From the NCBI GenBank assembly GCA_019694255.1, contig JAIBCI010000079.1, positions 1 through 59,040 on the forward strand: DNA of 59,040 nt, in the 5' to 3' direction. The notes under the pieces were generated by a model. It was not told where the DNA came from. It searched no databases and saw only the letters and a program-made list of their open reading frames with translations. Origin of the DNA: Saprospiraceae bacterium. Lineage in GTDB: Bacteria; Bacteroidota; Bacteroidia; Chitinophagales; Saprospiraceae. The position numbers were made by a program, and so were the translations under genes. Below, piece by piece: positions 36,401-46,107 of this stretch (within the stretch, counting starts at the first letter, position 1; each line of letters opens with the position of its first letter).

Positions 36401-37207
36401 ATTATAACAGGCGAAAATGAAAATGTTCTAACACGCGAGAGCTTTAATAAAATTATAACAACTGTTTAATCTTTGAATTTGGCTACCCTAATAAACACTT
36501 CACATTGCGAAAAAATAATTGAGATTACTAACAAATCGAAAAGGACATTGTTGTTTGCTAATCCTAGTTTAAAATCCTAATGGCCTTAAGTCAACGCAAT
36601 TACCTTAATTAGATCTAATCCTGTAAGGCGAGATTAAGAATTGGCCTGTTGCGGAGTTTGTACCAACTGAAGAATAAATTTTTGCTCAAAGGATAAAGTA
36701 TATGTTACAGTTCAATTGATTTCCCATTATATTTTTGACTATAAAGAAATAAAAAGACTTGTCAAAAAAAGTGAATATTGATTCGCATATCCGATGGTTA
36801 ATAAACGGTAGCAAAAATACTGCACAAAAAAAGTTTGGAATGACATGCTCCTCACAAATACAATGGAATTTTTCACTCACGGAAATCGCATTTTTTATGA
36901 CGATTAATAAATTTTTGACATCATTAATTCAGATTGTAAAGACCGCATCCTAAACCAAAGTGATTCCATGAAAAGACTTTAAGTGCTGTTATTTTAATTA
37001 CACTTTGGATTATCAATTAAAGAAAATCACGATCACAGCTGCATACTTTACTATTTATTATTTACTACCTACTATTATTTCTGGTGGCATTTTTGCATAA
37101 TGCTTACAAAAAAGAGTATAAGATATTCGCATTCTGCACAGCAGTAAATGAAAGCGTAATTATTTACACTATCCTAAGTTAATTTGTCGAACTCCCTATC
37201 GTATTAA
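36401..37207. other. long AT-rich intergenic region
   Basis: About 800 bases between the start of the pirin gene and the stop of the large outer-membrane protein gene, both on the minus strand. Short frames on either strand (for example 36686-36953) start at non-ATG codons and have no coding signature. I see no RNA gene, repeat array or terminator. Confidence 0.45.
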
Positions 37208-40200
37208 TTAAAAATTTGCCCTGATGCTGGCGCGGCCGGTCTGTATGGCATCGCTGCCCGAGGGCTTACGTAAGGAATATGAAAACTGCGATGAGATCAG
37301 TTTGGTAAACCGGTAATCGAGTATGCATTCTGCCGTATAGTTTGAACCGTTTTTCAATCCTTCAAGCATAACGTATTCAACAGCAGTGCCTGATGTGCCG
37401 CTGTAATCAATGCGGATGTATTTGAATTCTATCCGCAGCGAAGCCTTGCGCTGAAAGCTCAGTTGTGACACCGTGTACAGGTCATGCACCAGCGCCTTTT
37501 CGTGCAGGTTATCCTGCTCTTGGGATTGCCGCCATTTCCATCCCCACTGCGTGCGCATATCGCGGTTAATTCTCCATGTCGCGGACAGATCGGAAGTACG
37601 CGAGGCTATGCGGTAATTTTGCTGGGAGTAGCTGTTTGTCAGACGCTGATCCTGTTGAATCCCCAGCGTCGCCTGACAGTCGATCTTCGATCTCAGGCTC
37701 CATCTTGTCTTCAGGTTCAGATCGCGGCGATCCCTGGTCTCAATCCCCGACAACAACAGTATTTTGCTGGCCTGATTGAGATAATTGAGGCCCAGCTCAT
37801 AATTCGGGTTCGCGCGGTTGAAGAAGAGCTGCTCATTGATACTCTTCTGATAGCTGATCAGTCGTCCGGTCTGGTCTCCGAAGCCGACAGGATCAAAACG
37901 CGCGGCCAACGGCGCATCCTCGTTGATTTTGCTGATAAATCGCAACAGCGATTCAAACGAAAATTTCTTCAGTGTTGTGAAGTTCTTTTGGTCGGCCAAA
38001 ACCCTACCCATGTCTACGCCGAGGATCGAACTCCATGTACTCTGATAAGCCTGCACATACGTTGAATTAAAAAGTTGTATCCTGACATAGCGCGCAGTAT
38101 CAATTTCAGGTGCATATACATATTCCTGAATCTGACGTATCCCATCGTGATTGAAGTCAATGTAGATGTAGTCGCCATCTCCAGGTCTGCGCTCTTCATA
38201 GACAAATTCAGTCCTTGGTTCAGCACCGGATTGCAATGCGTAGATGTTCTTGATTCGCAGTCCGTTTCGAAATCGGCTTAACGAATGATCGAGTTGTCCG
38301 ATAAAACTGATTCTCCCCAGACTGTCATTAAGTTCCGGGCGGGTAAATTGCAAGTGACGTGCCGTCAACTGCAAATCCCATAGTCCTGTCCGAGTAGAAT
38401 TAATAGCACTCGCCAACGTCCATTCATCAGACGTACTCCAATCTGAGAATGTTTTACCACTGGCAGCATCATCTGTCCTGCGCTTCCATTCCATCCGCAA
38501 ATTTTGTTTGTCTCCTGTAGCATACTGCAGCGAGGCAGCAGTGGTCCTAAAAGAAAAACTGCTTGCCAAAAGACTGTCCGTCACCGGAGCAAAACGTTCA
38601 TTTTTTTCTACTTCCCAACGGGCAGCTAAAGTCCATTTTTTAAAAAACTGCCGCGCAATGACAATGCCCGGACGGAGATACTTTGATCGCTGGTTCGTCC
38701 AGTCTGTCTGTAACAGATCGTACCTCGCAGTATAATTTTGAACACTGTCTTTCCAGCCTGCTTCCAGCTGATACCGGTCCCCGCTATTCTGCTGATCCCT
38801 GTTAAAGCGTTGTATCGTGAATGAAGTCCTGGTTTTCGCTCCATAGCCCAATGTACTTGACAACCTGAACAGTCGGTCACTGTAACCGGTCTGAGCATCG
38901 ATATTCCAGTCCCGGTTAAATTCAGGATTGCGGTAAGGATTCAATGAGGTCCACTGTCGGTCATTCAATTCGGCCGATGCACTGTTCTGCCAATTCCATT
39001 TACCTTTTTCAATGATCGGCGCCCTGATCTGCGCCATCATGGCAAAGCCCAGATTGTCAGTATCCCCAAGACTCGAAAGACGGTTTTTATCAAGGTAACT
39101 CAGTGCTGTTTCAAGATTCATTTCAAGTCCTTTTTCATTTTTGGGAGTAATCCTGAACCCTGCAGTCATCAGTTGTTGATTGCGTGGAGCAATCAGAATC
39201 TTATAAGGCGCATAAGAACCCAGCGGCAGACTAGTACCCGGTGCCAGCCCAACATATTGGTATATTCTTCCATTGGCATTGCTCTGCACAAGCTGGTATT
39301 CTCCTTTGCCTGGGCCAAGCTCAGAAAAGACCACCTGAAGTGCATTGGAATCCGGATGTTCCTCATACCGAAGTATTCTGATCAACTCGCTGACACCATT
39401 GCGGATGACCACCGTATCAACATATCGGTAATACACCCGATCTGGCCTGAAACTGCTGCCGGACCTGCCGATCCGAAGGCTTAACGCGCCACTAGGATCG
39501 TCACCACTTGCGGCAAGGGCCAGTTGGTCCAAAGAGTCCAGATCGCTTGATACGGAAGGTCTCTTACTATCATTCTCGCGGTAGTAATTAAGATAGGCTG
39601 ACAATCCTTTTCGCTCTGCGCTGACATTCGTGGTTATCAGCGAGCGCAGATAGTTCTGATCAGTATATTCAAATTCAATGATCAGCCTCATCTGTGCCGT
39701 CACCAATCTTCTAGGGGTAAAACGAATCTCTCCGAGATTATAATCCATCACATAATCTGCATCGTCACCTCTTACCAGCTGGACTCCGTCCAGAAAGACT
39801 TTTTCACTGGCTGCCAGAATAATGATAAAATTCTCACCGTCACGGCCACGGAGACGATAGGGGCCCTGATTGCCATCTGCGACTGGTATGGTGATCCGGT
39901 TAAATTTTCCCTTGGAAATACCGATGGAAGCCGATTCTTTGATCTTCCATTGTCCCAGCATATGCTGATGCTGAATCCGTCCTCCCTGGGATTTCTTAAA
40001 ATAATTCATGAAATATCCCTGAGGCCTGTTGAGGTCAAAATCACCGGCGATGAGTGAACTGTTGTTTTTCTTGAGTTCGATATAAAGCCTGTCAAACTCC
40101 TGGATCTGCCGTGTATTGCCTTCGGCCTGCACCGGCAGCTGGTTATCCGAGATCGCTCCGGTGATACGTATTCCATCACCCAGGTCACCGGCAAGCTGAA

Positions 40201-40675
40201 GGTTGAGCGCTGAATTGAGGATCAGCGACTGGTTACTTCCAATGCTTAGTCCACGATTATAAGAACCAGAATAGGCTATTCCCGGGCTGCTCCACGATTC
40301 GGAAGAGCCCTGCGCTGTTCCTGATTTGCCCGGGAGCGAATAATCGGGAGGCAATGGTTCGTGGTGATCACTGCTGTCATACAAAAAATAGTAGCGGTTG
40401 ACCGGATATGGAAAAGACCTGTATTCAATCCACACTGAATCCAAGGGTAATTTAATTGTCAATAGAATACTGTCTCCGCGATACACATAATCGTCCTGCG
40501 ACAGCCATTGTGAACTATGCAGTGGTCTGATGCGTACCGAAGGAGGATAAATCCACAGGCTGTCTCCGAGGTGGATGGTGTTTGATGTAGGCCTTGTAAT
40601 CTGATGCAGCACGGCATTTTGGGCTCCCAAAGTAAAGGAGAGAAGCGTACCCAAAACCAGCCAAATTAACTTCAT
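37208..40675 (-). CDS. very large outer-membrane beta-barrel protein
   Basis: 1155 residues with a signal peptide (LIWLVLGTLLSFTLGAQ). Residues 20-330 form a soluble-looking N-terminal region with conserved features (GPYRLRGRDGENFII, VFLDGVQLVRGDDADYVMDY, EIRFTPRRLV) that I believe recur in large uncharacterised proteins of Bacteroidota and Chlorobi. The remaining 800 residues alternate short charged and aromatic beta strands, ending RASIRANF, as expected for an outer-membrane barrel with a C-terminal aromatic. The barrel would be large. There is no TonB box or plug that I can see, so it is not a standard TonB receptor. A role in surface transport or assembly is inference. Confidence 0.8.
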   Translation of the reverse strand: MKLIWLVLGTLLSFTLGAQNAVLHQITRPTSNTIHLGDSLWIYPPSVRIRPLHSSQWLSQDDYVYRGDSILLTIKLPLDSVWIEYRSFPYPVNRYYFLYDSSDHHEPLPPDYSLPGKSGTAQGSSESWSSPGIAYSGSYNRGLSIGSNQSLILNSALNLQLAGDLGDGIRITGAISDNQLPVQAEGNTRQIQEFDRLYIELKKNNSSLIAGDFDLNRPQGYFMNYFKKSQGGRIQHQHMLGQWKIKESASIGISKGKFNRITIPVADGNQGPYRLRGRDGENFIIILAASEKVFLDGVQLVRGDDADYVMDYNLGEIRFTPRRLVTAQMRLIIEFEYTDQNYLRSLITTNVSAERKGLSAYLNYYRENDSKRPSVSSDLDSLDQLALAASGDDPSGALSLRIGRSGSSFRPDRVYYRYVDTVVIRNGVSELIRILRYEEHPDSNALQVVFSELGPGKGEYQLVQSNANGRIYQYVGLAPGTSLPLGSYAPYKILIAPRNQQLMTAGFRITPKNEKGLEMNLETALSYLDKNRLSSLGDTDNLGFAMMAQIRAPIIEKGKWNWQNSASAELNDRQWTSLNPYRNPEFNRDWNIDAQTGYSDRLFRLSSTLGYGAKTRTSFTIQRFNRDQQNSGDRYQLEAGWKDSVQNYTARYDLLQTDWTNQRSKYLRPGIVIARQFFKKWTLAARWEVEKNERFAPVTDSLLASSFSFRTTAASLQYATGDKQNLRMEWKRRTDDAASGKTFSDWSTSDEWTLASAINSTRTGLWDLQLTARHLQFTRPELNDSLGRISFIGQLDHSLSRFRNGLRIKNIYALQSGAEPRTEFVYEERRPGDGDYIYIDFNHDGIRQIQEYVYAPEIDTARYVRIQLFNSTYVQAYQSTWSSILGVDMGRVLADQKNFTTLKKFSFESLLRFISKINEDAPLAARFDPVGFGDQTGRLISYQKSINEQLFFNRANPNYELGLNYLNQASKILLLSGIETRDRRDLNLKTRWSLRSKIDCQATLGIQQDQRLTNSYSQQNYRIASRTSDLSATWRINRDMRTQWGWKWRQSQEQDNLHEKALVHDLYTVSQLSFQRKASLRIEFKYIRIDYSGTSGTAVEYVMLEGLKNGSNYTAECILDYRFTKLISSQFSYSLRKPSGSDAIQTGRASIRANF

Positions 40676-40785
40676 ACTGTGCTTAAAATCAGAAATTTAT
40701 ACATTAATTTGGCAAACATAACAAAGAATACATATTAATTTAAAAATTAATATGTTAAATGCCATAAAATTAATAGCCTGATTTT

Positions 40786-40793
40786 TATCTTTG
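40786..40793 (+). promoter_or_regulatory. candidate -7 element for the Omp28-like gene
   Basis: TATCTTTG matches TAnnTTTG exactly and ends 18 bases before the ATG at 40812. It resembles the TATCTTCG elements before pcm and the acyl-CoA dehydrogenase. Confidence 0.42.
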
Positions 40794-40811
40794 TCCGTAA
40801 TACCATAACGG

Positions 40812-41813
40812 ATGCTTATGCGGAAATTTTTACTTGGAGTAGTTTTAATGATGGCATTGGTGCAGGGGATTAACGGACAAGCCAAGCGTTATATTTTCCT
40901 TGAGCACGTAACCAATTCCAACTGCGGAGTGTGCGGAGCCAGCAACCCCGGCTTCTATTCAGTCCTCAGTGGATATCAGGGAAGTTATCACCATTTATCC
41001 ATTCATCCTTCGTTTCCTTATACGAGTTGTGTTTTCTATCAGGCAAATAAGACCGAGAACAATGAAAGAGCTGCCTACTATAATGTCAATAGCACGCCAA
41101 CCGTTGTAATCAATGGCTTGACCAAGAAAGCTGCATCACAGGTAACGGCTTCCGTGATGAATGCAGAACTCGGCAAGACTTCTCCCATTGAAATTGTAGT
41201 GAAAGAGACCAGCGGAACCAACCGCACAGTCAATGTAGAGGTTCGAACAGTTGGCAATAAGCCAGGCGGAACCTATAAAATTTATGCAGCCATCGCAGAA
41301 AAAACGCGCAACCAGACCACCGGCAACGGCGAAAAAGTGCACTACGATGTTTTCCGCAAATTCATCACTGCATCTTCAGGTGATAATATCTCCCTGGCAG
41401 ACAATGGTTCTTCCGTCAATCTAAGTTATAACTACAACGTCACATCTGCCTGGGTTGAATCCGAGACTTACGTCATGGTGTGGGTACAGGATGTCAATAC
41501 CAAAGAAGTTCTGAATTCAGGCAACCGCTTTGATGTGGCGAGCTCAACAGGAGATATTACAGCTTCAGACATTAAGATCCTGACCAACCCGGTCAGATCT
41601 GATCTCAGCGTTCAGCTGACAAGGCCTCTTGACGGCAATTACTACATCTTAAATATCATGGGACAGGTGATCGAAAAAGGTAGTCTCGAACAAATGGGAA
41701 GCCGATTCGACATTCCCGTAGCACAATACAAGAGCGGAATGTATTTCCTCAGAATCGAAAGTTCTTCCGGCAAAGTGACCAAACGCTGGATCAAGGAATC
41801 TTTCAATCCGTAA
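40812..41813 (+). CDS. Omp28-like secreted protein with T9SS sorting domain
   Basis: 333 residues. A signal peptide (LLGVVLMMALVQGINGQ) precedes a thioredoxin-like domain opening with FLEHVTNSNCGVCGASN, whose Cys-x-x-Cys resembles the N-terminal part of the Omp28 family. A predicted beta domain follows, then a C-terminal T9SS sorting domain (LTNPVRSDLSVQL, YYILNIMGQVIEKG, GMYFLRIESSSGK, ending WIKESFNP). It should be a surface or secreted protein. The Cys pair hints at a redox or disulfide role, not shown. Alternative start at 40818. Confidence 0.87.
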   Translation: MLMRKFLLGVVLMMALVQGINGQAKRYIFLEHVTNSNCGVCGASNPGFYSVLSGYQGSYHHLSIHPSFPYTSCVFYQANKTENNERAAYYNVNSTPTVVINGLTKKAASQVTASVMNAELGKTSPIEIVVKETSGTNRTVNVEVRTVGNKPGGTYKIYAAIAEKTRNQTTGNGEKVHYDVFRKFITASSGDNISLADNGSSVNLSYNYNVTSAWVESETYVMVWVQDVNTKEVLNSGNRFDVASSTGDITASDIKILTNPVRSDLSVQLTRPLDGNYYILNIMGQVIEKGSLEQMGSRFDIPVAQYKSGMYFLRIESSSGKVTKRWIKESFNP

Positions 41814-41974
41814 TTTTCTTTTGTTCTCCAGGTTATTGTTTTGATTCTTTCTACAAATTGGGCAATGACTTAATGTCAACATTGCTTTGAATTAGTATTT
41901 TAGACCAAGAGATAAATATTCAGGTTATATATTTGTTGGTACAGCTATTCGTTACATAAGAATGAGCATATCCT

Positions 41975-43390
41975 ATGTTGTTTAATTCATTAGAATTTCT
42001 CATCTTTTTTCCAATTGTAACCCTGATCTTTTATTTCTTACCACACCGTTTTCGATGGATACATCTCCTGTTGTCGAGCTGTGTATTTTATATGTTCTTC
42101 ATTCCTCAGTATATACTGATTTTGTTGCTCACCATCCTTGTGGATTATTATGCAGCAATTTGGATTGAGCAATCTGGTGACAAAAGAAAGAAAAAGTATC
42201 TTGTGCTTAGCATCATCTCCACCTGTCTCATTCTGTTTATTTTTAAATACGCCGTTTTTTTTCATTCGAATGCAATATCGCTGAGCCATCTGTTCGGATT
42301 CAATTACCCGCAGAAGACCCTGCATATTATACTGCCGATAGGACTATCCTTCCATACTTTTCAAAGCCTGAGCTATGTAATAGAAGTTTACAAGGGAAGG
42401 CAACGTGCAGAACGTCATTTTGGCATTTATGCACTTTATGTCATGTTCTATCCACAATTGGTATCAGGACCAATCGAACGACCCCAGAATCTGTTACTAC
42501 AGCTCAGGCAAGTTAAATCATTTGAACTTTCTAATTTGATCGGTGGAATGCGGCTCATTATGTTTGGACTGTTTGTCAAAATGGCCGTCGCCGATAACCT
42601 CGGATACTATGTTGATCAGATCTATGATAACCCGGACAAATACAACACTCACAGTATAGCTACAGGCCTTTTGTTTTATTCCTTTCAGATCTATGGTGAT
42701 TTTTTTGGTTATTCGACCATTGCATTGGGCTGTGCACTCTGTATGGGCTTCACGCTGATGGACAATTTTAAAAATCCTTACTTTTCCAAAAGCATCACGG
42801 AATTCTGGCAGCGATGGCATATTTCATTGTCAACCTGGTTCAGAGATTATGTTTATATTCCATTAGGAGGAAATAAAATCAGCTGGAAATTTTGGTTGCT
42901 GAATATTCTTATTGTATTTGCTTTAAGCGGATTCTGGCATGGCGCAAGCTGGACTTTTGTACTCTGGGGACTCCTACATGGTATTGTCTATATCTCCGAA
43001 AAAGCAATTTCGAAATTCAAAACTAAAGTTGCTATTTCATCACTGCCATGGCAGCGCATTCAAGATGCATTCAGGGTGATGCTGACATTTATGCTGGTCA
43101 GTATCTTATGGATATTGTTTAGGGCCAGGAATACCGAAGAGGTCAGTGCAATCATTCACGCACTTCTTTCACCAACCCAAAATGGGAGCAATATATTTAT
43201 CGAATGGAAAGTATGGATCTTACTAATTGCATTCGTCTTATTTGATTTCATGTTACTGAAAAACCGTTTTGACAGGTGGTGTTCCGGAATTCATCCCGTA
43301 GTGAGATGGTCTGTCTATGCCGTGCTGATTTTTTCCATTTTAGCGCTCTCGAGCGTAAATCAATTTCCCTTCATTTATTTTCAATTTTAA
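41975..43390 (+). CDS. MBOAT family membrane O-acyltransferase (AlgI/DltB-like)
   Basis: 471 residues with about ten hydrophobic segments. MBOAT features include the opening LFNSLEFLIFFPIVTLIFY, the middle HISLSTWFRDYVYIPLGGN and the catalytic histidine in SGFWHGASWTFVLWG. These enzymes move acyl (usually acetyl) groups across the membrane to an extracytoplasmic glycan, as AlgI does for alginate and DltB does for D-alanine. The gene directly downstream encodes an SGNH-like partner, five bases away, matching the usual MBOAT/SGNH pairing in glycan O-acylation. No polysaccharide synthase is nearby, so the glycan is unknown. Confidence 0.93.
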   Translation: MLFNSLEFLIFFPIVTLIFYFLPHRFRWIHLLLSSCVFYMFFIPQYILILLLTILVDYYAAIWIEQSGDKRKKKYLVLSIISTCLILFIFKYAVFFHSNAISLSHLFGFNYPQKTLHIILPIGLSFHTFQSLSYVIEVYKGRQRAERHFGIYALYVMFYPQLVSGPIERPQNLLLQLRQVKSFELSNLIGGMRLIMFGLFVKMAVADNLGYYVDQIYDNPDKYNTHSIATGLLFYSFQIYGDFFGYSTIALGCALCMGFTLMDNFKNPYFSKSITEFWQRWHISLSTWFRDYVYIPLGGNKISWKFWLLNILIVFALSGFWHGASWTFVLWGLLHGIVYISEKAISKFKTKVAISSLPWQRIQDAFRVMLTFMLVSILWILFRARNTEEVSAIIHALLSPTQNGSNIFIEWKVWILLIAFVLFDFMLLKNRFDRWCSGIHPVVRWSVYAVLIFSILALSSVNQFPFIYFQF

Positions 43391-43395
43391 AACAG

Positions 43396-44898
43396 ATGAA
43401 GTCTTTTTCACTGATTTTAAAGCCCATCCTTATTCTGATACTGCTGCTGGTTATGAACTTTAATTATACGGAATATTTTTTTGAAAATGATCTTCAAAAA
43501 TATTCTTCGAATATCAATCTCATCCGAAAAGTCATAGATCAACATTGTGAAGTGGTGTACTTTGGTGAGTCTTCCAACAACACATTTCATCAGGATGATA
43601 TTGATCAGCGATCCATCAGTGAAATGCTGACAGATTACTATCCGTATAAACTGACAGGTCATGTGACCATGGAAGCCTCACACGCAGGGATTTATTACGA
43701 ATATATCCGACAGATTCCAGCGCAGTCGAATATTCAAACAGTTATTGTGACGATGAATCTGAGATCCTTCGACGCCAGCTGGATCTATTCTAACCTGGAG
43801 ACCGCACTACAGAAAAGTATCGTTTTGCTCAAAGACAGACCACCATTGTACAGTCGCTTTCTTTTGTCGTTTAAAGGATATGACATCAAAACTGACAAGG
43901 AACGCGAACAACAATACAGGAAAAAATGGAAAAATGATATTTTATACTTTCCCTATCCGGTCCAATACAAGAATGTCACAGAATGGGAACGGGTTATTGC
44001 TTCTCGTGGAATAAAAAATGAAGTAAGTCAAAGAGATTCTGCGTTGACCCTTTTGGCTCGGCATTATATCAAGACCTATGCTTTCCAGATCGATACACTC
44101 CATAACCCTCGTATCAGTGATTTTGACCGTATTGTCCTATTGGCGAAGGAGAGAGGCTGGCATCTCGTCTTCAACCTGATGTCTGAGAATACTGACAAAG
44201 CCGAAAAGCTGGTGGGGCATGATCTGACATATCTGATGCGAAGCAACCAGCAATTACTGATTGAGCGTTATCGGCGAATGGGCGTCATGGTCATTGACAA
44301 TCTGGACGCTGTAAGGGATGAAGATTACATTGATCAGAACTGGACTACTGAACATTATGCAGAAAGGGGAAGAAGAACCATTGCCAAAAATCTTGCTATA
44401 GGGCTTAGAGAAATTTATCCTACAGACTATAGAGATCCAGAGGTATTTGCTCATTCCCGCATCAGATTTTATAATGACTTGGAGGGTGGGGTAAGCTGGA
44501 GACCAATTGAATCCATTACTGATGTCAGGTCATTTTCAGGTAAAAAATCTTCAGCCTGTGGCAGCGGCCAGGAATACAGTGCGACGTTTCTTTATCCTGT
44601 ACAAAATTTACCCGATCCGTTATCCCATCTGGAACTTAATGTTCAGCTATTTCAGGAGACAATGGAACCAAAAGCAAATTTAGTGATTGAGTTAATCGGG
44701 AAAAAAATCAAAAATAATTATACGGGGATCCCTCTCACTAGTATATCACAAGTAACCAATGCCTGGACCTCTGTGCATCACTCCTACACCTTGCCTGCTG
44801 ATTTCAATCAATATGAACTGATTAAAATCTATTTTTACAATCCGGGGTCATCCAGAATTTATGTCGATGACATCGGCATTGAGTTTAAATTCAAGTGA
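43396..44898 (+). CDS. SGNH/DltD-like acyltransferase partner with C-terminal beta domain
   Basis: 500 residues. An N-terminal signal anchor (LILKPILILILLLVMNF) is followed by an SGNH-like fold: the nucleophile region VYFGESSNN (54-62) resembles the GSSE-type block of DltD/AlgJ, and a late block DQNWTTEHYAERGRR supplies the expected Asp/His pair. Residues about 375-500 form a separate beta-rich module (SYTLPADFNQYELIKIYFY, RIYVDDIGIEF) like a carbohydrate-binding jelly roll, so the layout recalls AlgX (SGNH plus CBM). The frame is open 40 codons upstream, inside the MBOAT gene, but the ATG at 43396, five bases after its stop, is clearly the start. Likely finishes acyl transfer to a secreted glycan in the periplasm. 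Confidence 0.82.
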   Translation: MKSFSLILKPILILILLLVMNFNYTEYFFENDLQKYSSNINLIRKVIDQHCEVVYFGESSNNTFHQDDIDQRSISEMLTDYYPYKLTGHVTMEASHAGIYYEYIRQIPAQSNIQTVIVTMNLRSFDASWIYSNLETALQKSIVLLKDRPPLYSRFLLSFKGYDIKTDKEREQQYRKKWKNDILYFPYPVQYKNVTEWERVIASRGIKNEVSQRDSALTLLARHYIKTYAFQIDTLHNPRISDFDRIVLLAKERGWHLVFNLMSENTDKAEKLVGHDLTYLMRSNQQLLIERYRRMGVMVIDNLDAVRDEDYIDQNWTTEHYAERGRRTIAKNLAIGLREIYPTDYRDPEVFAHSRIRFYNDLEGGVSWRPIESITDVRSFSGKKSSACGSGQEYSATFLYPVQNLPDPLSHLELNVQLFQETMEPKANLVIELIGKKIKNNYTGIPLTSISQVTNAWTSVHHSYTLPADFNQYELIKIYFYNPGSSRIYVDDIGIEFKFK

Positions 44899-44937
44899 AG
44901 GAATTAACGTTTGACTCAACCAAATTTAAATCACTAT

Positions 44938-46008
44938 TTATTCCTCTCCCTTCATACGCTCGATGTTCTCAGCGACACGTAGCGCTTCGATGATATCATC
45001 GATGTGGCCATTCATGATGTCACCGAGATTATAAGAAGTGAAGTTGATGCGGTGATCGGTCATCCTGTTTTGAGGAAAATTGTACGTGCGAATTTTATCA
45101 GAACGGTCACCAGTACCAACCAGTGATTTGCGTTGTGCCGCCATGCTGGATTCAAACTGGGCAACCTGGCTGTCTCTAATCTTCTGCACCAGTCTGCCCA
45201 TCGCGATTTCACGGTTCTTGTGCTGGCTTCTGCTGTCCGTACTCTCTGCCACTATACCTGTCGGAAGGTGTGTAAATCTTACGCCGGACTCGGTCTTGTT
45301 GACGTGTTGACCTCCCGCGCCACTGGAGCGAAATGTATCAACCCTCAGATCAGCTTTGTTGATATCTATGTCTTCGACTTCCATCTTGGGGATGACCGCT
45401 ACCGTAGCGGCTGAAGTATGGATACGACCGGACGCTTCGGTATCCGGCACACGCTGCACGCGATGTGCCCCGGATTCAAATTTGAGTTTGCCATACACAT
45501 CTGTGCCGTTTACGTCCATCACGATTTTGCTGTAACCACCTACTGATCCTTCAGATTCTGTCAGCACTTCGTATTTCCATCCCTGCATATCAAAATAACG
45601 GGTGTACATTCTGAAGAGATCTCCCGCAAAGAGGCTGGCTTCATCTCCACCAGTGCCTGCCCTGATCTCAAAGATCACGTCTTTGCTGTCTTCAGGATCC
45701 TTCGGTATCAGATCAATTTTGAGCTTCTCTTCCAGCGACAAAAGTGCTTCTTCAACCTGCTTAACTTCTACTTCTGCAAAGGCCTTCATCTCGTCATCGC
45801 CGGAGTCCAGCATTTCGCGCGTTGAATCCAGGGACGCCTGTAATTTTTTGTATTCAACATAAGACGAAACCACAGGTTCGAGTTCCTTGTACTCTCTGCT
45901 GACTTTCTTGTACTCGTCCAGATTGGACAAAACTTCGGGGTTGGCCAGTCTCTCTTCGAGAAACTGGTACCTTTCATAGACTGCTTCTAATTTCTTAATC
46001 AAATCCAT
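44938..46008 (-). CDS. prfA: peptide chain release factor 1
   Basis: 356 residues, standard RF1. It reads UAA and UAG at the ribosomal A site. The peptidyl-hydrolysis loop is GAGGQHVNKTESGVR, the codon-recognition tripeptide lies in RVPDTEASGRIHTSA (PxT form, as expected for RF1 and not RF2), and the N-terminal helical domain is complete. It converges with the SGNH gene 39 bases away. A consensus -7 element lies ten bases before the ATG. Confidence 0.96.
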   Translation of the reverse strand: MDLIKKLEAVYERYQFLEERLANPEVLSNLDEYKKVSREYKELEPVVSSYVEYKKLQASLDSTREMLDSGDDEMKAFAEVEVKQVEEALLSLEEKLKIDLIPKDPEDSKDVIFEIRAGTGGDEASLFAGDLFRMYTRYFDMQGWKYEVLTESEGSVGGYSKIVMDVNGTDVYGKLKFESGAHRVQRVPDTEASGRIHTSAATVAVIPKMEVEDIDINKADLRVDTFRSSGAGGQHVNKTESGVRFTHLPTGIVAESTDSRSQHKNREIAMGRLVQKIRDSQVAQFESSMAAQRKSLVGTGDRSDKIRTYNFPQNRMTDHRINFTSYNLGDIMNGHIDDIIEALRVAENIERMKGEE

Positions 46009-46018
46009 AAAGAGCCCG

Positions 46019-46026
46019 CAAAACTA
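46019..46026 (-). promoter_or_regulatory. candidate -7 element of prfA
   Basis: TAGTTTTG on the minus strand fits TAnnTTTG exactly, ten bases before the ATG. A TTG lies 22 bases further upstream, slightly longer than the usual spacing. Confidence 0.42.
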
Positions 46027-46107
46027 ATAAAGCCTTCTTATACGGATCCAATTCGTTCCGTTAAGCTGTCGCGATATCAAAGAGAACCTTAGACGATATG
46101 AATTAAA

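Noticed and set aside
36686-36953. Short overlapping ORFs on both strands in the 800-base gap
   Set aside because: No ATG start, AT-driven composition and no recognisable motif; probably chance.
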